A stretch of DNA of 7,323 nucleotides from the NCBI GenBank assembly GCA_019057975.1, contig JAHLWJ010000219.1:1-7323 (forward strand), in the 5' to 3' direction. Source of the DNA: Promethearchaeota archaeon (GTDB taxonomy: Archaea > Asgardarchaeota > Lokiarchaeia > Sigynarchaeales > SOKP01). Shown piece after piece: positions 1 to 6,807 of this stretch. The notes beneath the pieces are model-generated. The model saw nothing but the letters and a program-made list of their open reading frames with translations, ran no database searches and was not told where the DNA came from. Both the position numbers and the translations under genes were made by a program. Position 1 is the first letter of the stretch. The number at the start of each line of letters is the position of its first letter.

Positions 1-3000
1 TAGTAAATTACTGATTACTTGGTGAAGTTGTTCTTTTTCGAAGGAAGCAATTAAACGATCTGGAATATTTAAATTTATTTTAAGATTTCTTAATTTTGAT
101 AATCCCTTTAGTTCACTACTACAGAGTTTTATTAAAAATGACAAATCTTCTTCATATTTATTTATATGAACTACTTCTGATTCCAATTCGGCGGTTTTTA
201 ATATATCACTAATTAAAGTTTCAAGTCTTATGCATCCTCGCTTAATTTCCTCAATTGTATTTATTATATAATCATCCAATTGTTCTCGATGTAATTCCAG
301 CAAAAGATCAGAAAATCCCTTAATAGAGACTAATGGTGTTTTTAATTCATGAGAAGTTCTTCTTAATAATTCTGATTTTAATTTATTTAATTCTTTTAAT
401 TTCTCTTCTGCAAGTTTAAGCTCTGTTATGTCTTGTACACATGTGATAAGAAATTTCTTGTTCTCTATTTCTTCAAGTTCTATATTCAATATAGCATAGT
501 ACTGAGATTCATCTTTCCTTCTAAGATTTACCTCATAATTTCTTAATCTACCTGACTCTTCTAATACGTTAAGGATTTTTTTACGATCACCTGGATCAAC
601 ATAAGTTGAGTTAAGGTTTATGCGTTTAAAATCCTCTAAAGTATAACCCGTTATTTTTTCCATAGCATGATTTATTGTATGAACATTTCCTTCAAAATCC
701 GCAATTCCTATTCCCACTGGTGATGATTCAAAAAGTAATCGGTATCTCTCTTCAGATTCTCTTAGTTTCTTTTCAGCTTCCTTCCTCTTAATTATGTTTC
801 TTGTGATCCCAACTAGTCCATAGGCAACTCCACTTTTATCTCGCATGGGGTTCACTGTTACTTCGCATGGAATTATCGATCCATCCTTATGATATTGATC
901 GACTTCCATTGTAAGCACAGGATTATAATTTTTATCCTTAATGTTTTTGGGAGTTATATGTTTTTTTAACATTTCACCAATTTTCTTTAACGTTTCTGAT
1001 GTGAACTTCTCGGTAAAAGGAAGAGCCATATCTTCTTCAACAGTATAATCAAACATAGCTCTCACTGATGGACTCACATAAGTGGTTTTGAAGTTGAGAT
1101 CCATAGTCCAAATAACATCATTGATGTTTTTTGCGAGTAATCTATATTTCTCTTCAGATTTTTTTAATTTCATAGTTGTACTGATGGTAGTTATAATGCT
1201 ACCTATCTGGTTTGCTATAGTTTCAAGGGTGTTTCTAATAAACACAGGCATATCATCGAGAGTGCGAGAAGCTACATTAAGGCAACCTATTACTTCATTT
1301 TCATATTTTATAGGTATTAGCGCAACTGCATAAAATCCTTCCTTTTGGAGGTTATTATCAATCGGCAAACCTAATTTTTTAAGATTAGTGTATTTTGGCT
1401 TTCCTTCCATAACTGAAAGCGTTCTAGGGGAATCAGCTTTAATTCTTTTAAGTCCGCGTGTAGATTCTTTGGACAAACCTTTGGAAAATTGCAATTTTAA
1501 ATCACTTGAACTTTGGTCAACAAGATAAATGCCACAATAATCTAATTCTTCTATTTGGATAATAGATTCAATACAAAATTGAGAAAACTCCTCAAGCCCG
1601 GCCCCCAAACTAAACTTTAGTGCGATATCACGCTGTAAATGGATTAAACTCTCGGCAATTTTTCTTTCAGTAATATCATGTGCGATTGCATAAATATCTC
1701 CCTTTCCTGGATCAGCTGTAGCACCCCAAGCAAGTGTTCGATAATGTCCTTTTTTATGTCGATAACGATTTTCAAAGTTGAAAGTGGTGATCCCTTTAGA
1801 GAGTTTGTCCATCTCACCAATAGTTGAGGCACGATCATCTGGATGTACAAATTCCAGAAAGTTTATACCCTCTAATTCCTCAGTTTCATAGCCTAATCTT
1901 TCAGTCCACCCAGGATTTACTCGTTTAATAATGCCATCTAATCCTGAAATTATAAGTAAATGTAAGGGTAAGTTAAAGAATTTATTTCTTTCCTCTTCTA
2001 GTTTTTTCTTATCTGAGATATCATCTATTATCGAAATAAAATATTTAGGATTTTGTGAGGAATCCTGTAAGAGAGCTACAGTAAGATTAATCCAAACAAC
2101 CGACCCGTCTTTACAAATATAACGCTTTTCAGTAGAATATGTTGAAATTTTACCATCTAATAACTTATTTTTAGCAATAATGCTCTCTTCAAGGTCGTCT
2201 GGGTGTGTGATCTCTGGAAAACTCAATGAAAGCAATTCTTCTTGAGAATATTTTAGAATTTCACAAAATCTTTGATTTACTTTAATGAATGATCCATCTG
2301 GGGCAATTTGAGCAATACCTACCGCAGCATGTTCAAATATAGATCGAAATTTTTCTTCAGATTCTTTTAGTTTTTGTTCAGCCATTTTTCTTTCTGTTAT
2401 ATCTCTGATTTCTCCTTGAATAATTGTTTTGTCATCGATTTCTATAATTTTAGATGATACATCTGCAGTAAATAAATCTCCATTTTTCCTTTTGAATCTA
2501 ATTTCAAAATTTATAAATTTATTTTTCTTAATATCTTTAAGTGCATTCTCAGATATTTCTAAATCTTTGGAAGGATGAAGTTGAGAAATATTTATTTTTA
2601 AAATTTCTGATTTGGTATAACCTAGCCATTTAATCGCATTTTGATTTACATCTATCATATTCCCTTCTAAGCCATGGAGTATTATGGCATCATTCGAATA
2701 TTGGAACAGATTGCTATACTTTTCTTCAGATTCTTTTAATTTTTGTTCTGCTTTTAGACGATCTGTAATATTCTGTCCAATTCCATATAAGAGTTTTTTA
2801 CCTGCTACTTCAAATGGCACCACATTAAGTAGGAGAGTTTTGATTTTTCCATTCACAAGATATTCTGTTTCAAGTGTACGCCTAGAATAAAAAGGAGCAT
2901 GATTTTTTTTTTGTTCCTCTAAAAGATATGGAGGAGTATAATCCCAAACAACCTTACCTAATATTTCTTCTTTATTAGATTCTAAAAATTCACACGCAGC

Positions 3001-3285
3001 TTTATTAACGTCAATGTATTTACCTTTTTCACCAACGATTAAAATGGGATTCAATGCCCCTTCAATAATAGTTCGGTATTTTATTTCTGATGCGTCTAAT
3101 TCTTGTTCTGTTATTTTTCTCTCAGTGATGTCATAAAAAATACCTAGTTTTGATATGCTTCCATCAGGGTTATATAAAGGAGTAGAAGTAATCTCAAATA
3201 TTTTATTTAATTTAGGACTAAAAAATTCTTGTGTTAGTGTTTCTCCCTCAAAGATCGAAATATTTGCGCAATCTGGGCAAGGCAC
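1..3285 (-). CDS. C-terminal part of the same multi-PAS sensor histidine kinase; incomplete at left edge
   Basis: Open in the same frame as the upstream fragment for 1096 codons after the TAA, with no further stop. Counting from the ATG at 4302, it holds: the rest of PAS2 (to about 396), PAS3 (411-514), PAS4 (527-639), PAS5 (650-765), PAS6 (775-880), a GAF domain (890-1035, with LIPIKYENEVIGCLNV), PAS7 (1050-1172), PAS8 (1184-1294), HisKA (1305-1372) and the beginning of the HATPase N-box (QLHQVISNLL) at the window edge. The phospho-acceptor is His1318 in RTSHELKTPL (codon 349-351). Most PAS domains end in DITERK-like motifs followed by KLKESEEKY signalling helices. A soluble sensor that autophosphorylates and passes phosphate to a response regulator is the family role; no partner regulator lies in the window. 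The first possible start after the TAA is GTG at 3283-3285, without an SD, so independent translation is doubtful. Confidence 0.85.
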   Translation of the reverse strand, partial: MPCPDCANISIFEGETLTQEFFSPKLNKIFEITSTPLYNPDGSISKLGIFYDITERKITEQELDASEIKYRTIIEGALNPILIVGEKGKYIDVNKAACEFLESNKEEILGKVVWDYTPPYLLEEQKKNHAPFYSRRTLETEYLVNGKIKTLLLNVVPFEVAGKKLLYGIGQNITDRLKAEQKLKESEEKYSNLFQYSNDAIILHGLEGNMIDVNQNAIKWLGYTKSEILKINISQLHPSKDLEISENALKDIKKNKFINFEIRFKRKNGDLFTADVSSKIIEIDDKTIIQGEIRDITERKMAEQKLKESEEKFRSIFEHAAVGIAQIAPDGSFIKVNQRFCEILKYSQEELLSLSFPEITHPDDLEESIIAKNKLLDGKISTYSTEKRYICKDGSVVWINLTVALLQDSSQNPKYFISIIDDISDKKKLEEERNKFFNLPLHLLIISGLDGIIKRVNPGWTERLGYETEELEGINFLEFVHPDDRASTIGEMDKLSKGITTFNFENRYRHKKGHYRTLAWGATADPGKGDIYAIAHDITERKIAESLIHLQRDIALKFSLGAGLEEFSQFCIESIIQIEELDYCGIYLVDQSSSDLKLQFSKGLSKESTRGLKRIKADSPRTLSVMEGKPKYTNLKKLGLPIDNNLQKEGFYAVALIPIKYENEVIGCLNVASRTLDDMPVFIRNTLETIANQIGSIITTISTTMKLKKSEEKYRLLAKNINDVIWTMDLNFKTTYVSPSVRAMFDYTVEEDMALPFTEKFTSETLKKIGEMLKKHITPKNIKDKNYNPVLTMEVDQYHKDGSIIPCEVTVNPMRDKSGVAYGLVGITRNIIKRKEAEKKLRESEERYRLLFESSPVGIGIADFEGNVHTINHAMEKITGYTLEDFKRINLNSTYVDPGDRKKILNVLEESGRLRNYEVNLRRKDESQYYAILNIELEEIENKKFLITCVQDITELKLAEEKLKELNKLKSELLRRTSHELKTPLVSIKGFSDLLLELHREQLDDYIINTIEEIKRGCIRLETLISDILKTAELESEVVHINKYEEDLSFLIKLCSSELKGLSKLRNLKINLNIPDRLIASFEKEQLHQVISNLL
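2351..2748 (-). repeat. Direct near-identical 29-base repeats in linker helices
   Basis: Positions 2351-2379 and 2720-2748 are identical except for one base. Both encode the EQKLKESEEK signalling helix that precedes PAS5 and PAS4. The offset is 369 bases, exactly 123 codons, so recombination between them would remove or add one PAS unit in frame. Weaker relatives of the same linker lie near 750-780, 1150-1172 and 3888-3915. This is consistent with the kinase having grown by duplication of PAS-plus-linker units. Confidence 0.7.
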
Positions 3286-3288
3286 AGA

Positions 3289-4302
3289 TTAATTAAGAAA
3301 ATATTCATAGCATTTCTTCCCATTAAGCAGTCCTAATTCTCTTTCCAACGCAGGATTAATAAATTCGACATCATATTGAGAATTTACAATATAAACACCA
3401 CTACCCATTGTATTTAGAATATTGATGAGATTATTTCTTTCTTTTTTTAATCTTGTTCTAGATTCTTGTTGTTCAATTATTACCTTTAAACGATTTCCAA
3501 TGTCACTTATCAATAATTTCTCTTCTTCGAGAAAAGACTGGTCTTCAAGATAATAAACTTCTATTTCTAATAATTTCTCATTTATTCTCACGCCAGTTGT
3601 TAATTTAGATTTAGTTTCTTTAAAATTGTCCGTTTGAAAGATTTTAGTATCATATATAATTTTTGCACATGTTAACTCTGGAAATTGCCATGTGAGTGGA
3701 ATTAAATCTAACGTTCCTTTGAATATTTCATCTAATGAGATATCCGATCTTTCAAGAAGTTGAGAAATACCGTATAAGCAGCTTAATTCCTTGACTCTTT
3801 CTTTAAGATTGTGATCAGATTCTTTTAATTCTCTAGTTCTTTCTTCTATTCGTTGCTCTAATTCCATATTTATCTTTTTTAATTGAACTTCAGATTCCTT
3901 TAATTTTTCTTCTGCCTCTTTACGCTCTGTATCATCATCAACGGTACATATTATACCATCATATTTACCCTCTTTAATTCTAGGGATTAGCCATCCCGAT
4001 TGATAACTAAGTCTACCTGATGGTGTTCTAACAGGGACGGCATCGTAAAAAACTGATTTTAATGTATCTTTTGCCTTAAGATAATGAGGTCTGAAATATT
4101 TTATTGTGCTCTCATGAAAATCTTTTAATACATGAGAACCAACGATTTGTTTAGCGGGTATACCGGAAATGTTTTCCATTCCTTTATTAGTATAATAGAT
4201 AATATCATCTGCGTTAGTTACCAAGACCCCATTAATTATATTGTCTAAAATACTTTTGTAGAAATCTTTAATTTCTAAAACTTCTTTTTCTAAACTTGTC
4301 AT
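3289..4302 (-). CDS. N-terminal part of multi-PAS sensor histidine kinase (ends at premature TAA)
   Basis: Reads as 337 residues before a TAA. Residues 14-128 form a PAS domain ending in the usual DDDTERK exit motif. Residues 126-172 are a charged coiled coil. Residues 173-280 are a GAF-like sensor module of the type often found in archaeal and deltaproteobacterial multi-sensor kinases (start KELSCLYGISQLLE, later LLEIEVYYLEDQ). A second PAS begins near 288 and stops in mid-fold after GKKCYEYFLN. The start is supported by GAGGA seven bases upstream of the ATG. No membrane segment or signal peptide is visible, so it should be cytoplasmic. On its own this fragment lacks any kinase domain. The same frame continues without another stop to the left edge and supplies the rest of the PAS fold, so I regard it as the 5' part of one long gene. 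The ligand sensed cannot be read from the sequence. Confidence 0.9.
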   Translation of the reverse strand: MTSLEKEVLEIKDFYKSILDNIINGVLVTNADDIIYYTNKGMENISGIPAKQIVGSHVLKDFHESTIKYFRPHYLKAKDTLKSVFYDAVPVRTPSGRLSYQSGWLIPRIKEGKYDGIICTVDDDTERKEAEEKLKESEVQLKKINMELEQRIEERTRELKESDHNLKERVKELSCLYGISQLLERSDISLDEIFKGTLDLIPLTWQFPELTCAKIIYDTKIFQTDNFKETKSKLTTGVRINEKLLEIEVYYLEDQSFLEEEKLLISDIGNRLKVIIEQQESRTRLKKERNNLINILNTMGSGVYIVNSQYDVEFINPALERELGLLNGKKCYEYFLN

Positions 4303-4308
4303 TTTATT

Positions 4309-4313
4309 TCCTC
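4309..4313 (-). promoter_or_regulatory. Ribosome binding site of the sensor kinase
   Basis: On the minus strand GAGGA lies seven bases before the ATG at 4302, which fits the 16S anti-SD. It supports that ATG as the true start of the kinase gene. Confidence 0.65.
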
Positions 4314-4333
4314 TATGGATGGGTATGAAAAAA

Positions 4334-4341
4334 TTTTATAA
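4334..4341 (-). promoter_or_regulatory. Possible TATA box of the sensor kinase
   Basis: TTATAAAA on the minus strand is centred about 35 bases upstream of the kinase ATG. At the usual archaeal spacing of about 25 bases, transcription would begin close to the SD and give a very short leader. The region is so AT-rich that this is only suggestive. Confidence 0.3.
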
Positions 4342-4363
4342 TACAATCATGCTAATCTCAAAT

Positions 4364-4706
4364 TTAAGTTGTTTTTTTCTTTAATATTTCATTAATGTTA
4401 TTAATCAGTAAAGCTATTCCAATCAACTTTTTCAAGCACTTTTCAGCTTCTTTTTTAGTTAATGGTTCTGAGGTTACATAAACTCTTTTATAATGTAATT
4501 AAAATTAATAATATCTTTATTAGAAGTAAATTTTTTAATGCTTTCAATTAATTATTCCTGAATTATAACTATAATTGACTCAACTATGTTTTCTGTAATT
4601 TACTCACAATTTCCTTGAAAATTTTTTGATTTTTCTGAAGCCTTAATAAAATCTTATCAACCCTAATTGATTTTAAAATTGGGGAGATTAATCTCTTTGA
4701 ATTCAT
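4364..4706 (-). pseudogene. Decayed small gene of unknown function, spread over three frames
   Basis: An ATG at 4704-4706 opens a 40-codon frame ending in TAG at 4584-4586. Its product begins MNSKRLISPILKSIRV and is lysine-rich and helical in look. Coding-like sequence then continues in a second frame (about 4599-4500: ITENIVESIIVIIQE, a TAA, then LIESIKKFTSNKDIINF). It passes to the third frame (VTSEPLTKKEAEKCLKKLI, ending NNINEILKKKTT) and stops at 4364-4366. Both shifts go in the same direction, as one-base losses would. Joined, the pieces would make a protein of roughly 105-110 residues with no motif I recognise. A TATA-like stretch near 4736-4746 and AGGT about eight bases before the ATG suggest that it once had a start region. 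The call rests on coding-like composition, so it is tentative. The 40-residue ORF could instead be a real small protein. Confidence 0.45.
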
Positions 4707-4875
4707 AAATTTTACCTATAGATCAAAAAAGAAGTTATATTTAATCTTTTGGTCAAATAGATATTTAGGGAAAAGGTCATCACAATATCTCTAAAAATGT
4801 AATATATTTAAAGAAAAAATCAGTTTTATTCACTTAATCCATATACTTGCCTAGGTTAAAAATATAACTATTTCA
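4707..4875. other. AT-rich gap without a gene
   Basis: Neither strand carries a convincing reading frame here. On the minus strand there are TATA-like stretches near 4799-4812 and 4736-4746, which may have served the decayed small gene. I see no RNA gene, inverted repeat or strong terminator. Confidence 0.5.
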
Positions 4876-5223
4876 TTATTTAGATTTAAGAATTCTACGG
4901 ATTTTTTCTAATCGTGTATCCCTCGACAGTCTGTTAGTAATTGGGTTATGTACTCCATATAATTCTTTATGGTAGATAGGTCTTGTATTTCTATAAAATA
5001 TACCCAAAGTAAACTTATGTTTCTCTTTAGCAGTTTTAATAGCTTCAAGATGGGTTTCTGGTTCTTTTTCAAGGTATTCAACTCGTTCTCTATATTCTGC
5101 CCATTTATGGTAAGGAACGGCAGGTTGTAATACTTCTATGAAAGAAAATCCCTCATATCCAGTTGCTTGTACAATCATATCTGTTAGACGATTAATATCA
5201 CCGGAAAACTATCTTGTAACAAA
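4876..5223 (-). pseudogene. 5'-truncated remnant of a 2-oxoacid:ferredoxin oxidoreductase beta subunit gene
   Basis: The frame from 5178 to 4876 encodes 100 residues that match the C-terminus of the beta-subunit gene at the right end of this window. Over about 108 aligned residues (from GDINRLTD on) roughly 75% are identical, including FIEVLQPAVPYHKW, EYRERVE and RLSRDTRL. Homology continues upstream of the ATG through GDI and FV, but a TAG at 5209-5211 interrupts it where the full copy has Ser (ARSF), and beyond about 5223 the similarity ends. The TPP-binding core is missing, so it cannot be a working enzyme, and the ATG has no SD. Only about the last 115 codons of a family that is normally near 280-300 residues remain. 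The 3' part is free of stops and keeps the residues shared with its twin, so the loss is recent or the sequence was under selection until late. Confidence 0.8.
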
Positions 5224-5257
5224 GAGCCTTTCTACAAAAATGTAAGATTTAAAAAAA

Positions 5258-5266
5258 TTTTAAATA
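5258..5266 (+). promoter_or_regulatory. Likely archaeal TATA box of the serine hydrolase gene
   Basis: TTTTAAATA follows a run of seven A, which looks like a BRE plus TATA element. A start about 25 bases on (near 5288) would give a leader of roughly 40 bases that contains the SD. A second AT stretch at 5273-5288 is a less convincing alternative. Confidence 0.45.
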
Positions 5267-5324
5267 CAATAAAATAAATATATTATTTGCAACAATTTTG
5301 TGTTTCTTTAATCAAAACAAAAAG

Positions 5325-5329
5325 GGTGA
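5325..5329 (+). promoter_or_regulatory. Ribosome binding site that fixes the hydrolase start at 5332
   Basis: GGTGA lies two bases before the ATG at 5332. It pairs with the UCACC part of the archaeal 16S tail, which normally sits close to the start codon. It favours this ATG over the in-frame TTG at 5287. Confidence 0.6.
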
Positions 5330-5331
5330 AA

Positions 5332-6489
5332 ATGATTATTAAACGTAATTCAAAATTAGCTATAATAGGAATGTCTCTTACTATCATCTTCTTTCTTGGT
5401 CTTTTTCCTTCTCAGATACTTGCATACAAATACAAAAAGTCTGATTATTGGCCTGATTGGGATAAATGGAGGGAATCAAGTCCCGAAACACAAGGTATGA
5501 ATTCAAGCAAGATAGAGGAAATGTACGATTTTATCGAAGTAAACGGAATTGATATTCACAGTGTCTTAGTTATTCGCAATGGATATATAGTTAATGAAGA
5601 ATATCTTGATGACTCCGAACGTATAGAAGAAAAAAGTTATGTATGGCCTGAAGCTGATCCATTTATTCAGCTTCGAGATGGCAATTTGCATTGTGTATGG
5701 AGTGTTACTAAATCCGTCGTATCTCTCCTCACTGGAATAGCTATTGAACAGGGACTTTTCGATTTAGATACTACATTCTTCGAAGTTTTCCCAGACAGAT
5801 GGGATCCTATAAAATATGGTGACGAAAGAAAATTAGATATAACTGTAGAAAATATGCTCTTACAGAACTCTGGTATTCAATGGGATGAGTTGGGTGACTG
5901 GTGGTCTTGGTATTTTACTGATTTTAATCTTGATTTTTATCTTACAAGACCAATGGATTACACACCTGGAGCAAATTTTCCCGTTGATTTTTGGACATAT
6001 ACAAGTGGAAATGCAGAAATGTTATCAGTAATGATCGCAAATAAAAGTGGGATGACAATGTCTGAATTTGCTCGGAAAAACTTATTCAAACCACTTAAAA
6101 TCCGAGATGATGAATGGGATTGGTGGGAAGGAGCTTCAGCGTGGGGATCAGGAGATTTAGCGATTAAAAATCATGGAGGTTTCGGGCTTTTCATGACACA
6201 TCAAGCAATGGCTCGCATTGGATTAATGTGTTTAAATGAAGGAAAGTGGAGAGGGAGACAAGTTGTTTCGGTAGATTGGATTGATATTTCGACGAGTGTT
6301 CTAATAAATCCCTGGGGTATGTTGTCATATGGATATTTATGGTGGCCTTATGATAATTATTATTCAGCCAGTGGTCTTGCTGGTCAACGGATAAATGTTA
6401 TTCCAGAAGACAACATAGTTGTGGTCTTTACTGCTGATGATGATAATACTGGTACCTTAATAGATTTCATTTTAGATGCAGTTCTATAA
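5332..6489 (+). CDS. Secreted serine hydrolase, beta-lactamase / NylB-like family
   Basis: Starting at the ATG preceded by GGTGA, the protein has 385 residues. Residues 1-31 look like a signal peptide: Lys/Arg at the start, a hydrophobic core, then SQILA before YKYKK. The enzyme should therefore act outside the membrane. The catalytic fold has the SxxK motif as SVTK (Ser124, Lys127), the tyrosine motif as YTSGN (Tyr223), and GLAGQ (348-352) at the place of the third motif, as in 6-aminohexanoate-dimer hydrolase-like members. HQAMARIGLMCLNEGKWRG (290-308) is another family signature. Members hydrolyse amide or ester bonds (esterases, peptidases, oligomer hydrolases, beta-lactamases); the substrate cannot be told here, and antibiotic resistance should not be assumed. 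The protein is very rich in Trp (20 residues), with clusters around 184-193 and 262-271. It is a single gene on the plus strand with its own promoter and terminator, between minus-strand genes. Confidence 0.88.
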   Translation: MIIKRNSKLAIIGMSLTIIFFLGLFPSQILAYKYKKSDYWPDWDKWRESSPETQGMNSSKIEEMYDFIEVNGIDIHSVLVIRNGYIVNEEYLDDSERIEEKSYVWPEADPFIQLRDGNLHCVWSVTKSVVSLLTGIAIEQGLFDLDTTFFEVFPDRWDPIKYGDERKLDITVENMLLQNSGIQWDELGDWWSWYFTDFNLDFYLTRPMDYTPGANFPVDFWTYTSGNAEMLSVMIANKSGMTMSEFARKNLFKPLKIRDDEWDWWEGASAWGSGDLAIKNHGGFGLFMTHQAMARIGLMCLNEGKWRGRQVVSVDWIDISTSVLINPWGMLSYGYLWWPYDNYYSASGLAGQRINVIPEDNIVVVFTADDDNTGTLIDFILDAVL

Positions 6490-6562
6490 ATATCAGAGGC
6501 GGCGTATTAATAGCTAAAAAATAAAAGATTCAAATTAATAGAAATTGAAAGCAAAAACTTTA

Positions 6563-6574
6563 TTTTTTTTTTTT
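6563..6574 (+). terminator. T-run terminator of the serine hydrolase
   Basis: An unbroken run of 12 T on the plus strand, about 75 bases after the stop codon and without an obvious hairpin. Archaeal RNA polymerase terminates at such runs. It also separates the hydrolase from the small membrane fragment downstream. Confidence 0.6.
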
Positions 6575-6588
6575 ATTAGTACCAAAAA

Positions 6589-6604
6589 TTTAGATATATA
6601 TTAA
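6589..6604 (+). promoter_or_regulatory. Possible TATA box for the small membrane protein fragment
   Basis: TTTAGATATATATTAA follows a run of five A and is centred about 25 bases before the ATG at 6619. This is the spacing expected for a leaderless archaeal transcript, which would explain the lack of an SD. Confidence 0.4.
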
Positions 6605-6618
6605 TCATCTCTTTATAC

Positions 6619-6777
6619 ATGTCAGAAGATGCCAAAAAGTTTTCCACGTCAGTGTTAATATTAATTTTAATTTTTGCTGATGTAGTTTTTGGATTTATTT
6701 TATTTTTCCTATCTGGTAACTTTCTCTGGAGGGAAGCATGGGTTTTTTTAATCATCTTAACCTTTTTGATGGCCTAG
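6619..6777 (+). pseudogene. Short two-helix membrane protein, probably a 3'-truncated isoprenylcysteine methyltransferase-like gene
   Basis: An ATG opens a 52-codon frame ending in TAG at 6775-6777. After a short charged start (MSEDAKKFST) there are two hydrophobic segments (about residues 11-31 and 41-52) split by SGNFLWREAWVF. That W-x-x-AWVF pattern between the first two helices is typical of the N-terminus of isoprenylcysteine carboxyl methyltransferase-like and related membrane methyltransferases, which normally go on for 130 or more residues and carry the SAM-binding part later. Here hydrophobic coding continues for some 20 codons past the TAG (MLFWQLYKLF) and then runs into the antisense of the neighbouring oxidoreductase gene. 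The catalytic part is absent. The start looks preserved, with a TATA box at leaderless spacing. It could alternatively be an independent small membrane protein. Confidence 0.45.
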
Positions 6778-6807
6778 ATGCTTTTTTGGCAATTATATAA
6801 ATTATTT

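Larger units (their letters stand above)
6490..6618. other. Intergenic stretch after the hydrolase
   Basis: Holds the 12-T terminator and, near its end, the TATA-like element of the next small reading frame. No coding sequence or RNA gene is visible on either strand. Confidence 0.5.

Noticed and set aside
1082..2890. Small open frames at 1082-1333 (+), 1644-1850 (-), 1931-2122 (+) and 2684-2890 (+)
   Set aside because: All lie inside the continuous kinase frame on the minus strand, and their products show no family pattern. They are shadows of the PAS/GAF coding sequence.
3289..3291. Recoding of the kinase stop as selenocysteine or pyrrolysine
   Set aside because: The codon is TAA, whereas those amino acids use UGA and UAG; no SECIS-like structure was evident.
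5209..5211. Pyrrolysine readthrough of TAG in the left oxidoreductase fragment
   Set aside because: The full copy has an ordinary Ser here, and upstream of the TAG the homology fades within a few codons, so decay is the simpler reading.
5287..5331. TTG start for the hydrolase, adding 15 residues
   Set aside because: No SD precedes it, it would place a polar stretch before the signal peptide, and the ATG at 5332 has GGTGA and a proper signal-peptide start.
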